Shown here: positions 33,497 through 42,634 of the stretch, piece after piece | How the letters are laid out: each line of letters begins with the position of its first letter | Position numbering within the stretch: the stretch's first letter is position 1 | Translations under genes and position numbers: made by a program | The notes under the pieces: model-generated | The model's input: only the letters and a program-made list of their open reading frames with translations | The model's database searches: none | What the model was told of the DNA's origin: nothing | Origin: an uncultured Porphyromonas sp. | GTDB taxonomy: Bacteria > Bacteroidota > Bacteroidia > Bacteroidales > Porphyromonadaceae | Reading direction: 5' to 3' | Length of the DNA: 64,000 bases | NCBI RefSeq assembly: GCF_938046015.1 | Contig: NZ_CALIXW010000046.1 | Span: 1 to 64,000 of the forward strand

Positions 33497-34378
33497 ATGT
33501 ACGAGCAACTCATCTATTGCATCGCCAAAGAGTATATCGTCCTCAATACGTCCTCAGCCCAGGCCACACGAGCGCTCCTGCCGAACTACGAGCCCTTCCG
33601 TGTCGACGCGTTGCCTGAGGGACAGCAGCCGCTCTTTACCTTTACGGGCGATGTGGACCTCAGTGGCTATAAGCGCCTTGACCTCCTAGAGGACAAGCCG
33701 AGCGAAGCTACCCATGCCCGTATCTATCGTACGCAGGGGGAGCGGCTGATCCTAGAGCTGCAGATCTTCCGCCAGTCGCAGAATATGCTCATCGGCGAGG
33801 ACTGGCGCGAGCTGCAGTCCGACGTGCAGATGGATGACCTCTCCTCGGCAGAGCACCTCAATAGGCTCCTGCTCATCGGCTACGCGGCGGCGATCGCTCC
33901 GCACCGCATGCTCAAGGTGCATGCCTCGGTGACGATGCTACGCGGCCGTGCGCTCCTCTTCCTTGGGGTCAGCGGTACGGGCAAGAGCACGCACAGCCGT
34001 CTGTGGCGCCGCTATGTCCCCGGTGCCGAGCTGCTCAATGACGACGAGCCCATGGTGCGCGTGGAGGATGACGGCTCCGTCCGTGTCTATGGCTGCCCCT
34101 GGAGTGGGAGCACACCTTGCTACCGCAATGAGTCGGCCGAGGTCGTGGCCTTTGTCCATCTCCATCAGTCACCCGAGAACAAGCTGACGAAGCTACATGG
34201 GCGTGATAGCTTCGACTCCCTCTACTCCTCCTCGGCCTTCCTGCATTCGGACAAGGTCCGCCACTTGGCGATCTTCAACACCGTGGCCGACGTCCTGGAG
34301 CGTATCCCTGTCTATCGCCTCGACTGCCGTCCCGACGAGGAGGCGGTCTCCTGCACGCGACCCTTACTGGAGAACTAG
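33497..34378 (+). CDS. HPr kinase/PEPCK-fold P-loop protein at the end of the exopolysaccharide operon
   Basis: A 293-aa protein. Residues 1-140 have no recognised domain. From 140 on it resembles the HprK/PEPCK fold: Walker A GVSGTGKST (157-165), acidic NDDEP (181-185) and YGCPWSG (198-204). Such HprK-like proteins occur beside PqqD, S24/S26 peptidase and peptide-maturation genes in many Bacteroidetes; none has a firm function here. The stop codon is immediately followed by the ATG of the S26-like gene. A kinase for a polymer, protein or peptide in this locus is only an inference. Confidence 0.7.
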   Translation: MYEQLIYCIAKEYIVLNTSSAQATRALLPNYEPFRVDALPEGQQPLFTFTGDVDLSGYKRLDLLEDKPSEATHARIYRTQGERLILELQIFRQSQNMLIGEDWRELQSDVQMDDLSSAEHLNRLLLIGYAAAIAPHRMLKVHASVTMLRGRALLFLGVSGTGKSTHSRLWRRYVPGAELLNDDEPMVRVEDDGSVRVYGCPWSGSTPCYRNESAEVVAFVHLHQSPENKLTKLHGRDSFDSLYSSSAFLHSDKVRHLAIFNTVADVLERIPVYRLDCRPDEEAVSCTRPLLEN

Positions 34379-34873
34379 ATGAGCGACGAGCGTAGACCTA
34401 GTACGCGGCGGGGAGCACCGTCGCGCATCACGCTGGAGGATGCCTTCGATGATGTCCTGAGCCGCATAGCTGAGGGCTATCGGGTGGATATTATCGCCAA
34501 GGGGCGCAGTATGCTCCCCTTCATCCGCAGCCAGCGGGATGCGATCACGCTCTCGCCGCTGACCGAGGAGTCCATCCAGCCGGGGCGTGTCGTCCTGGTG
34601 CGGATCTCGCGTGGCTACGCTATTCATCGTATCGAGACCATCTACCCGGGCGGGCGCATCATCCTCCGCGGGGATGGCAATCCCTATCAGCGTGAGGCCT
34701 GCATCCCGCGTCAGATCCTAGCGGAGGCGACCTGCGTGCGTCGTGGTCGTCACCTCATTACCCAGGGCAGCTGCCTCTGGTGGTGTGCCGAGCATCTGTG
34801 GCCAAGTATGCCCTTCCTGCGCCGCGCGCTGCTTTTCGTCTACCGCCGCACGCTGCTGCGCTGGGGCTGCTAG
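34379..34873 (+). CDS. S24/S26-like (signal-peptidase-fold) protein
   Basis: A 164-aa protein with the peptidase serine motif GRSMLPFI (S44), a probable His base H83 in AIHRIE in place of Lys (the Ser-His form known from SipW/ER-type signal peptidases), and RGDGNPY with D99. No strong N-terminal membrane helix is visible; a hydrophobic segment lies near the C-terminus (MPFLRRALLFVY). It directly follows the HprK-like gene, so the two probably act together. It is the last gene of the operon before two terminators. Confidence 0.7.
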   Translation: MSDERRPSTRRGAPSRITLEDAFDDVLSRIAEGYRVDIIAKGRSMLPFIRSQRDAITLSPLTEESIQPGRVVLVRISRGYAIHRIETIYPGGRIILRGDGNPYQREACIPRQILAEATCVRRGRHLITQGSCLWWCAEHLWPSMPFLRRALLFVYRRTLLRWGC

Positions 34874-34892
34874 CTAAGCTTACCCACTTACG

Positions 34893-34984
34893 AAGGCTAC
34901 TGCACCTACTCGGGTGCGGTAGCCTTTTTTGTTTCTAGTGCAGCGCCCGTCCCGAGTCGCTATTGCTCTCGGGGCGGGCTCTTT
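34893..34984 (+). terminator. Two successive rho-independent terminators
   Basis: The first is AAGGCTAC...GTAGCCTT with inner TGCACC/GGTGCG and a T6 tail (34893-34930). The second is GCCCGTCCCGAG with CTCGGGGCGGGC (one mismatch) and CTTTG (34946-34984). They end the exopolysaccharide operon. Confidence 0.85.
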
Positions 34985-35373
34985 GTCTTGTTCTGGGAGT
35001 CCACCTAGGCCTTAGGGCAAAGGGGGCAGCGCTAAGCCCCAAGCCTCCTTCGGTGAAGCTGGGGTAGGTCCTGTGGGGCAGTCTAGGCCAAGGGTAGGGC
35101 GGGTGAGGGATATCAGTCAGCGCCGTGAGGGACGCCCGTCAGCGTCGCGGGGGATATCCCTCAGAGGACCGAGGGATATCACTCAGGGGCGCTCCCGCAG
35201 GAGGGTCGCCTTACTTCGCCGCCTCAGGCCCGTGGCTGGGCGAGGTGGGGCGCCTCGCTGGGCTACTTTGGGGGCAAGGCGTCCCTAGGTGCGCGGATAG
35301 CTGTGCGGGGGTAGGTGCTGCCTTCGCCCGACTTCGCGCTTGTCTCGGCGGCGGCTCTTGTGCCAAATCCCTG
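34985..35373. other. Gene-free spacer with family 1 array
   Basis: No coding region is supported. The stretch contains the 22-bp-period array at 35105-35192 and otherwise unassigned GC-rich sequence up to the xseB promoter. Confidence 0.6.
35105..35192 (+). repeat. 22-bp-period intergenic array, family 1 (four units)
   Basis: Units start at 35105, 35127, 35149 and 35171; the first reads GAGGGATATCAGTCAGCGCC, the best match to the family consensus. Confidence 0.9.
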
Positions 35374-35381
35374 TATCTTTG
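35374..35381 (+). promoter_or_regulatory. -7 box TATCTTTG of the xseB-ispD-recG operon
   Basis: A perfect -7 box 22 bp before the xseB ATG. Confidence 0.7.
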
Positions 35382-35403
35382 CACTATCTAGATAAGACAA
35401 GGT

Positions 35404-35622
35404 ATGAAGGAGACCCTAAGCTATAAGGAGGCCGCCGCGCGCCTCGAGCAGATCGTCCGCTACATAGAGCAGGACAGCCCCGATGTCGATGAGCTCACCA
35501 AGCTCGTAGAGGAGGCGGTGAAGCTCTCGAAGTACTGCCGCCGCAAGCTCACCGAGGCCGATAAGCAGCTGACGAGCCTCATGGCGCAGCTCAGCGAGGA
35601 TAATGAGGAGGCCCATGGCTAG
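35404..35622 (+). CDS. xseB: Exodeoxyribonuclease VII small subunit
   Basis: A 72-aa helical protein with the XseB pattern LSYKEAAARLEQIV...LTKLVEEAVKLSKYC. It binds the large subunit XseA (not in this window) to degrade single-stranded DNA. Its 3' end overlaps ispD by 8 nt. Confidence 0.9.
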   Translation: MKETLSYKEAAARLEQIVRYIEQDSPDVDELTKLVEEAVKLSKYCRRKLTEADKQLTSLMAQLSEDNEEAHG

Positions 35623-36292
35623 CCTGCAGGCGGGGCGCTATGCCCTACTGGTGGCAGGCGGCAGTGGCCTGCGCATGGGTGCGGCGCTGCCCAAGCAGTT
35701 CCTCCCCTTAGGGGGGCGACCCGTCCTGATGCACACGCTGGAGCGCTTCGCCCCGCTGGTGGAGCGTATAGTCCTCGTACTTCCCGAGGAGCAGCGCGGC
35801 TACTGGGCAGAGCTCTGCCAGCAGCACGACTTCACCCTCCCGCACGAGGTGACCGCGGGCGGCGAGACGCGTTTCCATTCCGTCGCAGCAGGCCTGAGCC
35901 TGCTTCCCGAGGAGGGGCTAGTCGCGGTACATGACGGGGTACGTCCGCTGCTGAGCGCTGGGCTCATCGAGGCTTGCTTCGAGGCGGCCGCGCGTGCTGA
36001 GGCCGCCCTCCCAGCCTTCCCCGTCACCGACAGCCTGCGCCAGCTGCACGAGGGGAGCAGTCGTGCCGTCGACCGTGCCGACTACGTCGCCGTACAGACG
36101 CCGCAGACCTTCCAGCTGCACCAGCTGCACGCCGCCTACCGCCAGCCCTACCGCCCGAGCTTCACCGATGACGCCTCCGTCTGGGAGGCGGCGGGCTTCG
36201 CAGCCCCCGAGCTGGTGCCTGGTGAGGCGCAGAACATCAAGCTCACCCAGCCGCTGGACCTCAAGCTCGCCGAGCTCCTCCTGAAGGACTAA
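35615..36292 (+). CDS. ispD: 2-C-methyl-D-erythritol 4-phosphate cytidylyltransferase
   Basis: The ATG at 35615 is preferred over 35603 because it gives the canonical start ahead of YALLVAGGSGLRMGAALPKQF (CTP-binding GGSGxRMG). VHDGVRPLL and QTPQTFQ are also family marks. It makes CDP-methylerythritol in the MEP isoprenoid pathway. Translation is coupled to xseB by an 8-nt overlap, and recG follows 24 bp later. Confidence 0.92.
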   Translation: MASLQAGRYALLVAGGSGLRMGAALPKQFLPLGGRPVLMHTLERFAPLVERIVLVLPEEQRGYWAELCQQHDFTLPHEVTAGGETRFHSVAAGLSLLPEEGLVAVHDGVRPLLSAGLIEACFEAAARAEAALPAFPVTDSLRQLHEGSSRAVDRADYVAVQTPQTFQLHQLHAAYRQPYRPSFTDDASVWEAAGFAAPELVPGEAQNIKLTQPLDLKLAELLLKD

Positions 36293-36316
36293 GCCCACTC
36301 CTAAGCCCGCCCCACG

Positions 36317-38410
36317 ATGTCCCTCCTCGAGACCGCGCTGACCTACCTGCCTGGTGTAGGGCCGAAGCGAGCCGCCGTGCTTGCCTCGGAGCTGGGGCTC
36401 TATACCTACCAGGACCTCCTGCTCTACTTCCCCACCAAGTACGTCGACCGCTCGCGCACCTATCAGATCCGCGAGCTGCGTGGCGAGCTCCCCAGCATCC
36501 AGCTGCGCGGCTACATCCGTGACTACAAGGAGCTCGGGGAGGGGCGCAAGAAGCGCCTCGTGGCCTACTTCACTGACGGCACGGGGACGATCGAGCTGAC
36601 CTGGTTCCGTTCGCTGGCGACCATTCGCAGGCTCTATCCCGAGGGGCGCATGTTCCTCGTCTTTGGCAAGCCCGTGGCCTTCGCGGGCGGCTACAGCATT
36701 ACCCACCCCGAGCTGGATGATGTGGAGAAGGAGCAGGCTGTAGGCTCGGGGCTGATGCCCGTCTATCCCCTCACGGACGCCGTGCGGCGGGTCGGGCTGG
36801 CGAGCCGTCAGATGCGCCAGCTCCTCTACACGCTCAAGGAGCTACTGCGCGGACAGCTCACGGAGCCCCTGCCCGCCTCGCTCCTGAGGAGCGCCCAGCT
36901 GATGCCCTACGCCGAGGCGCTGGAGCAGATCCACTTCCCCGAGACGAAGGAGCTGCTGGAGGCGGCACGTAGGCGACTGAAGTTCGACGAACTCCTCTTC
37001 ATCCAGCTGCGCCTGCTGGGGATGAAGCTGGAGCGTAAGAAGACCAGCCCCGGGCTCCTACTGCCGCGCGTCGGGGAGCACTTCCGTAGCCTCTACACGA
37101 GCCTACCCTTTGACCTCACGGAGGCGCAGAAGCGCGTCCTCAGAGAGATCCAGGCCGACGTCGTCTCGGGACGGCAGATGAACCGCCTCGTGCAGGGCGA
37201 TGTGGGCAGCGGCAAGACGCTGGTGGCCCTCTTCGCGATGCTGCTGGCGGTGGACAACGGTCACCAAGCCTGCCTGATGGCGCCGACCGAGATCCTCGCG
37301 CGCCAGCACCATGCCTCGCTGGCGGAGCTGCTCGAGCCGCTCGGCCTAGAGGTGGGCCTCCTCATCGGCAGCACACGCCGCCGCGAGCGCACCCGTCTGC
37401 ACGCCGCTCTGGCCTCGGGCGAGCTGCCCATCCTCGTCGGGACGCATGCCCTCATCGAGCCCAGCGTACACTTCCACTCCCTAGCCCTCTGCATCATCGA
37501 CGAGCAGCACCGCTTCGGCGTCGTGCAGCGCTCGGGGCTGTGGGCGAAGAACGCCTCTTGGTACCCCCATATCCTCACCATGAGTGCCACGCCCATCCCG
37601 CGGACGCTGGCGATGACGCTCTACGGCGACCTCGATATCTCCGTCATCGACGAGCTGCCCCCGGGGCGCAAGCCGATACAGACCTACCACGTCAGCGAGG
37701 GCGAGCTCTTCCGCGTCTACCGCTTCCTCGAGCAGCAGATCGCCGAGGGGCGGCAGGCCTATGTCGTCTTCCCCATGATCGAGGAGCAGGAGCAGTCCGA
37801 GCTGCGTGCGCTGCAGGAGGGGATGATGCGCTATCGCGAGCGCTTCCCCGAGCTTGAGGTGGTAATGGTGCATGGCAAGATGAAGCCCGAGGAGAAGGAT
37901 GCCCAGATGCAGCGCTTCGTCTCGGGCGAGGCGCAGATCCTCCTCGCCACGACCGTCATCGAGGTCGGGGTCAACGTGCCCAATGCCTCCGTGATGGTCA
38001 TCGAGGGGGCCAATCGCTTCGGGCTGGCGCAGCTCCACCAGCTGCGTGGGCGTGTAGGCCGCGGGGCGAGTCAGAGCTATTGTATCCTCGTCACGGGCAG
38101 CAAGCTCGGCGAGGAGGCGCAGCGTCGCCTGCAGCTGATGGTGGAGACCAACGATGGCTTCGAGATCGCGGAGGCCGATATGCGCTTCCGCGGCTTCGGG
38201 GAGATCGACGGCACGCGTCAGAGCGGTCAGCTGCTGAGCCTGCGCATCGCCAATCCCGCCACCGATGGCGCTATGGTGCAGTACACGCGTGAGCTGGCCG
38301 AGCGCATCCTAGAGGCGGACCCCGAGCTTAGCCAGCCCGAGCACGCGCCGCTGCGTCGACGTCTGGATGAGCTCTTCCGCGAGCGCCCGAGCTGGAGCCA
38401 GATCTCCTAG
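36317..38410 (+). CDS. recG: ATP-dependent DNA helicase RecG
   Basis: A 697-aa helicase with an N-terminal wedge/OB domain (LPGVGPKRAAVLASEL, LRGYIRDYKEL) and the superfamily 2 core: Walker A QGDVGSGKTLVA, motif Ia APTEILARQH, DEQH box IIDEQHRFGVVQR, motif III TMSATPIPRTLA, motif V TTVIEVGVNVPNA and motif VI QLRGRVGRG. The C-terminal RFRGFGEIDGTRQSG loop is diagnostic. It remodels stalled replication forks and Holliday junctions. Confidence 0.96.
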   Translation: MSLLETALTYLPGVGPKRAAVLASELGLYTYQDLLLYFPTKYVDRSRTYQIRELRGELPSIQLRGYIRDYKELGEGRKKRLVAYFTDGTGTIELTWFRSLATIRRLYPEGRMFLVFGKPVAFAGGYSITHPELDDVEKEQAVGSGLMPVYPLTDAVRRVGLASRQMRQLLYTLKELLRGQLTEPLPASLLRSAQLMPYAEALEQIHFPETKELLEAARRRLKFDELLFIQLRLLGMKLERKKTSPGLLLPRVGEHFRSLYTSLPFDLTEAQKRVLREIQADVVSGRQMNRLVQGDVGSGKTLVALFAMLLAVDNGHQACLMAPTEILARQHHASLAELLEPLGLEVGLLIGSTRRRERTRLHAALASGELPILVGTHALIEPSVHFHSLALCIIDEQHRFGVVQRSGLWAKNASWYPHILTMSATPIPRTLAMTLYGDLDISVIDELPPGRKPIQTYHVSEGELFRVYRFLEQQIAEGRQAYVVFPMIEEQEQSELRALQEGMMRYRERFPELEVVMVHGKMKPEEKDAQMQRFVSGEAQILLATTVIEVGVNVPNASVMVIEGANRFGLAQLHQLRGRVGRGASQSYCILVTGSKLGEEAQRRLQLMVETNDGFEIAEADMRFRGFGEIDGTRQSGQLLSLRIANPATDGAMVQYTRELAERILEADPELSQPEHAPLRRRLDELFRERPSWSQIS

Positions 38411-38590
38411 CATCCTGGCCCCGCGTGCCGCATCCGCTTGCTCTTCCCGCTTTCCTACCCTCCTCCCGCCTTAGACAAGGCACTTCGCAGCCCACATTCC
38501 CGCCCCTCCACAAAGGGGACGAGGTGCCCTGGACGCTGCTTCCTGAGGCCGAATACGCGTCCTTAGGGTGAGCGCTGCACAGATTTTAAC

Positions 38591-38598
38591 TACCTTTG
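38591..38598 (+). promoter_or_regulatory. -7 box TACCTTTG of typA
   Basis: A perfect -7 box 31 bp before the typA ATG. Confidence 0.65.
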
Positions 38599-38628
38599 CA
38601 GCCGTATATAAGAAGACATTAAGAACAG

Positions 38629-40431
38629 ATGCAGGACATTCGCAACGTAGCGATTATCGCGCACGTCGACCACGGTAAGACGACGCTCGTAGATAAGATG
38701 CTACTCGCCGGTAAGCTCTTCAGAGATGATAAGGCTGCCGAAGTAGACACCTACCTAGATAATAATGATCTCGAGCGGGAGCGCGGGATCACCATCCTCT
38801 CTAAGAACGTAAGCATACGCTACAAGGACGTCAAGATCAACATCATCGACACGCCTGGGCACGCTGACTTCGGCGGTGAGGTAGAGCGCGTGCTCAACCT
38901 CGCCGATGGCTGCCTGTTGCTCGTCGACGCCTTCGAGGGCCCCATGCCGCAGACGCGCTTCGTCCTGCAGAAGGCCATCGAGATGGGGCTCAAGCCCATC
39001 GTCGTCATCAACAAGGTGGACAAGCCCAACTGCCGTCCCGAGGAGGTGCAGGACATGGTCTTCGACCTGATGTTTAGCCTCAATGCGAGCGAGGAGCAGC
39101 TGGACTTCGAGACCATCTACGGCTCGGCCAAGCAGGGCTGGATGAGCAAGGACTACAAGACGCCCACCGAGGACATCTCCATCCTCCTAGACACCATCAT
39201 CGAGCAGATCCCCGCGCCCAAGCAGATCGAGGGTCCCGCACAGATGCTCATCACCTCGCTCGACTACTCGAGCTACGTGGGGCGTATCGCCGTCGGGCGC
39301 GTGCACCGCGGTACCTTCCGCGAGGGGCAGGACGTCGCCCTCTGCAAGCGCGATGGCTCGGTGGCTAAGATGCGCATCAAGGAGGTCAACATCTTCGAGG
39401 GCCTCGGCCGTGCCAAGGTCGAGAGCGTTTCCTCGGGCGACATCTGTGCACTCATCGGTATCGAGGGCTTCGAGATCGGCGAGACGCTCACCGACGTTAC
39501 CACGCCCGAGCCGCTGGATACCATCGCGGTGGACGAGCCCACGATGAGCATGCTCTTCACGATCAATAACTCGCCCTTCTACGGCAAGGAGGGTAAGTTC
39601 GTCACCTCGCGCCACATTCACGACCGCCTGATGAAGGAGCTGGACAAGAACCTGGCGCTGCGCGTCGAGCCCGCCGAGACGGCCGATAGCTGGATCGTCT
39701 ACGGGCGTGGTGTGCTGCACCTCTCCGTCCTCATCGAGACGATGCGCCGTGAGGGCTACGAGCTGCAGGTAGGGCAGCCCCAGGTGATCATCCACGAGAT
39801 CGACGGCGTCAAGCACGAGCCCGTCGAGCACCTCACGGTCAACCTCCCCGAGGAGTACGCCAGCAAGATCATCGACGTCGTCACCCGTCGCAAGGGCGAG
39901 ATGACGATGATGGACACCAAGGACGGCCGCACCTTCCTCGAGTTCACCATCCCCTCGCGCGGCATCATAGGGCTCAATAACTACGTCCTCACCGCCTCGG
40001 CAGGGGAGGCCGTCATGGCCCACCGCTTCCTTGAGTACCAGCCTTGGAAGGGCGACATTGAGCGCCGCAGCAACGGCTCCATCATTGCTCTGGAGACGGG
40101 TACGGCCTATGCCTACGCCCTCAACAACCTCCAGAGCCGTGGCCGCTTCTTCATCTCCCCACAGGAAGAGGTCTATGCCGGTCAGGTCGTAGGCGAGCAC
40201 ACCAAGGAGGGCGACCTCGCGGTGAACGTATGCAAGAGCAAGAAGCTGACGAATATGCGTGCCTCCGGCAGTGACGACAAGGTCTCGCTGGCACCGCCCG
40301 TCGTCTTCAGCCTCGAGGATGCGCTGGAGTACATCCGCCCCGATGAGTACGTGGAGATCACACCGCACTCGATGCGTATGCGTAAGATCATCCTTGACGA
40401 GACGGAGCGCAAGCGCCAGAGCCGCGGCTAG
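38629..40431 (+). CDS. typA: Ribosome-associated translational GTPase TypA/BipA
   Basis: A 600-aa protein with G1 AHVDHGKTTLVDKML, G2 RERGITI, G3 DTPGHADFGGEVERV, G4 NKVDKPN and BipA-specific C-terminal segments (SRGIIGLNNYVLTASAGEAVM, cited here in part, and SGSDDKVSLAPP). It acts on 50S assembly and stress adaptation. It is a single gene with its own promoter and a strong terminator. Confidence 0.96.
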   Translation: MQDIRNVAIIAHVDHGKTTLVDKMLLAGKLFRDDKAAEVDTYLDNNDLERERGITILSKNVSIRYKDVKINIIDTPGHADFGGEVERVLNLADGCLLLVDAFEGPMPQTRFVLQKAIEMGLKPIVVINKVDKPNCRPEEVQDMVFDLMFSLNASEEQLDFETIYGSAKQGWMSKDYKTPTEDISILLDTIIEQIPAPKQIEGPAQMLITSLDYSSYVGRIAVGRVHRGTFREGQDVALCKRDGSVAKMRIKEVNIFEGLGRAKVESVSSGDICALIGIEGFEIGETLTDVTTPEPLDTIAVDEPTMSMLFTINNSPFYGKEGKFVTSRHIHDRLMKELDKNLALRVEPAETADSWIVYGRGVLHLSVLIETMRREGYELQVGQPQVIIHEIDGVKHEPVEHLTVNLPEEYASKIIDVVTRRKGEMTMMDTKDGRTFLEFTIPSRGIIGLNNYVLTASAGEAVMAHRFLEYQPWKGDIERRSNGSIIALETGTAYAYALNNLQSRGRFFISPQEEVYAGQVVGEHTKEGDLAVNVCKSKKLTNMRASGSDDKVSLAPPVVFSLEDALEYIRPDEYVEITPHSMRMRKIILDETERKRQSRG

Positions 40432-40464
40432 CCGCCCCCAGCGCTAGCTCCTGCCGCTACAGCT

Positions 40465-40524
40465 AGCGGGGCCTGCCAGCAGGATGCGCCCCCAAGCGGG
40501 TGTTCCTAGCTGGCAGGCCCCGCT
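40465..40524 (+). terminator. Terminator after typA
   Basis: A 16-bp perfect stem AGCGGGGCCTGCCAGC / GCTGGCAGGCCCCGCT with a 28-nt loop. The T run is weak. Confidence 0.65.
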
Positions 40525-40527
40525 GCC

Positions 40528-40556
40528 TTGCGATTGAGGTGAAAAGCCTAAATTTG
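40528..40556 (+). promoter_or_regulatory. Promoter of the symporter gene
   Basis: TTG at 40528-40530 and TAAATTTG at 40549-40556, 46 bp before the chosen ATG at 40602. Confidence 0.65.
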
Positions 40557-40601
40557 TCCTATCGCTTAGTCCGCTCAGCAACTCCTCGCTACTACTATAC
40601 T

Positions 40602-41810
40602 ATGCTATCACGACTACGTATAGGACTTCTGCCGCGCATCCTGCTGGCGCTCGTCCTGGGGATTAGCCTCGGAGGCTTCGTGCCTGAGACCTTCGTCCGC
40701 TTCTTCCTCACCCTCAACGGGCTCTTCGCCCACTTCCTTGACTTCATCATCCCGCTGATCATCCTGGCGCTGGTGGCCGAGGCCATCGGCAGCATCGGCC
40801 ATCAGGCGGGACGTATGCTCCTCCTGACGGTAGCTATCGCCTACGGCTCGACGATCTTCTCGGGCTATCTGGCTTACTTTACGGGCGTGAGCATCTTCCC
40901 GCGACTCATCGAGGGGGCAGAGGCCTCCGCGATCGCAGCGCCTGCCGAGGGGCTACAGCCCTACTTCAGCCTCGAGCTGCCGCCCGTCATGGGGGTGATG
41001 ACTGCGCTGGTGCTGGCCTTTGTCCTGGGACTGGCGAGCGCGCACCTCTCGGTGCCGACGCTGCGCGGGCTCATCGTGGATATGAAGGAGGTGGTCACTA
41101 AAGTCATCGAGACGGTCATCGTGCCGCTCCTGCCGCTGTACATCTTCGGTATCTTCCTCGATATGGCCTCCAGTGGTAAGGTGCTGGGCGTGCTCTTGGT
41201 CTTCATTAAGATCATAGGGGTGATCTTCGTCCTGCATATCGGGCTGCTGCTCCTGCAGTACACGGTAGCGGGGCTCGTGACGCGGCGCAATCCGCTGAAG
41301 CTCCTTCTGACGATGATGCCCGCCTACTTCACCGCCCTTGGCACCTCCTCTTCGGCGGCGACCATCCCCGTGACGCTGGCTGGGACACGGCGCAACGGCG
41401 TCAGCGAGGGCATCAGTGCCTTCGTTATCCCGCTCTGTGCTACCATCCACCTCTCGGGCAGCATGCTCAAGATCGTCTCCTGTGCCTTGGCCCTAATCCT
41501 AGTGAGCGGTGGGGCCTACGACCTCGGGCTCTTCACGCAGTTCATCCTGCTGCTGGGGATCACGATGGTCGCAGCGCCTGGCGTCCCCGGTGGGGCGATC
41601 ATGGCCGCGCTGGCAGTGCTGGCCTCGGTGCTGGGCTTCACCGCGGAGCAGCAGGCCCTGATGATCTCACTCTACATCACGATGGACAGCTTCGGCACGG
41701 CCTGCAATGTGACGGGCGACGGAGCTATTGCCCTCGTCATTGACCGCCTGATCGCGACGCCCAGTGAGGCACCTGCGGCAGGCCCGACTACAGATAGTAT
41801 AGATGGATAG
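40602..41810 (+). CDS. Dicarboxylate/amino acid:cation symporter (SDF/GltP family)
   Basis: About 402 aa with eight or more membrane segments. The start at 40602 (MLSRLRIGLLPRILL) lies downstream of the promoter box; the longer frame begins inside the terminator and is rejected. Family marks are the serine-rich ALGTSSSAATIPVTL (HP1), GSMLKI, PGVPGGAI (HP2) and SFGTACNVTGDGAIA in the last helix. It takes up glutamate, aspartate or C4-dicarboxylates with H+ or Na+. The stop overlaps the next gene by 8 nt. Confidence 0.85.
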   Translation: MLSRLRIGLLPRILLALVLGISLGGFVPETFVRFFLTLNGLFAHFLDFIIPLIILALVAEAIGSIGHQAGRMLLLTVAIAYGSTIFSGYLAYFTGVSIFPRLIEGAEASAIAAPAEGLQPYFSLELPPVMGVMTALVLAFVLGLASAHLSVPTLRGLIVDMKEVVTKVIETVIVPLLPLYIFGIFLDMASSGKVLGVLLVFIKIIGVIFVLHIGLLLLQYTVAGLVTRRNPLKLLLTMMPAYFTALGTSSSAATIPVTLAGTRRNGVSEGISAFVIPLCATIHLSGSMLKIVSCALALILVSGGAYDLGLFTQFILLLGITMVAAPGVPGGAIMAALAVLASVLGFTAEQQALMISLYITMDSFGTACNVTGDGAIALVIDRLIATPSEAPAAGPTTDSIDG

Positions 41811-42543
41811 ATATTCGCTCGCGCTCGCGCGCTACCGTCAGGAGCGTGGCCTTGAGGCCGCACTGCCTGAGCTCCGTGCCGTCCTCTTCGATATGGACGG
41901 CGTCCTCTTCGACTCCATGCCTGCGCATAGCCGCTCCTGGGTGGAGGCCGCTCGCAGTGTCGGCCTCGAGATGCAGCCCGAGGACGCCTACTGGTACGAG
42001 GGGCAGACGGGCAGCTATACGATACAGCTGCTCTACGAGCGCTGCCTCGGGCGCAAGCCTACTGCCGAGGAGACCAAGTACCTCTATGAGCTGAAGACCG
42101 AGCTCTTCGTCCGCTATGACGAGGGCGGTATCCTCGAAGGGGTCCCCGAGGTGCTGGCGGCAGTGTCCGACCTCGGCCGCCTCGTCGTCACGGGTTCCTC
42201 GCAGCCTACGCTCCTCTCGCGTCTCGAGACGGCCTTCCCTGGGGTCTTCTCCCGTCCGCTGATGGTCACGGGCAAGGACGTCAAGCAGGGCAAGCCCTTC
42301 CCCGAGCCCTATCTGATGGGGCTGGAGAAGGCGGGCGTCGCCCCTGAGGAGGCGCTGGTGGTAGAGAATGCGCCCATGGGCGTAGAGGCTGCCGTCGCTG
42401 CGGGCATCTTCACCATAGCGGTGAATACGGGTCTACTGCCTGATAGCGCCCTCACCGATCGCGGGGCACACCTCGTCTTCCCCTCGATGAAGGCGCTGGC
42501 GGAGGCACTGCCTGAGCTGCGTCGCCGCTGGACGATGGAGTAG
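41803..42543 (+). CDS. HAD-superfamily phosphatase (beta-phosphoglucomutase/phosphoglycolate phosphatase-like)
   Basis: A 246-aa protein with motif I LFDMDGVLFDS, cap domain, motif II VTGSSQ, Lys motif III near KQGKPFPEPYL and motif IV VVENAPMGVEAA. The substrate cannot be read from sequence. It overlaps the symporter gene by 8 nt, indicating one operon; it is convergent with norZ across a bidirectional terminator. Confidence 0.85.
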   Translation: MDRYSLALARYRQERGLEAALPELRAVLFDMDGVLFDSMPAHSRSWVEAARSVGLEMQPEDAYWYEGQTGSYTIQLLYERCLGRKPTAEETKYLYELKTELFVRYDEGGILEGVPEVLAAVSDLGRLVVTGSSQPTLLSRLETAFPGVFSRPLMVTGKDVKQGKPFPEPYLMGLEKAGVAPEEALVVENAPMGVEAAVAAGIFTIAVNTGLLPDSALTDRGAHLVFPSMKALAEALPELRRRWTME

Positions 42544-42563
42544 CTGCTGCCTCCTGTAGATAC

Positions 42564-42616
42564 AAGGAAAGCCCCACATCACCTCCCTAAGCCTGAGGTG
42601 ATGTGGGGCTTTCCTT
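42564..42616. terminator. Bidirectional terminator between the HAD gene and the nitric oxide reductase gene
   Basis: A 21-bp perfect stem (AAGGAAAGCCCCACATCACC ... and its complement) with A-rich left and T-rich right flanks, serving both converging genes. Confidence 0.85.
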
Positions 42617-42634
42617 TGCTTGTCCGCTAGGGGA

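Noticed and set aside
40500..40601. Upstream start for the symporter at 40500
   Set aside because: The extension begins within the typA terminator and contains the promoter.
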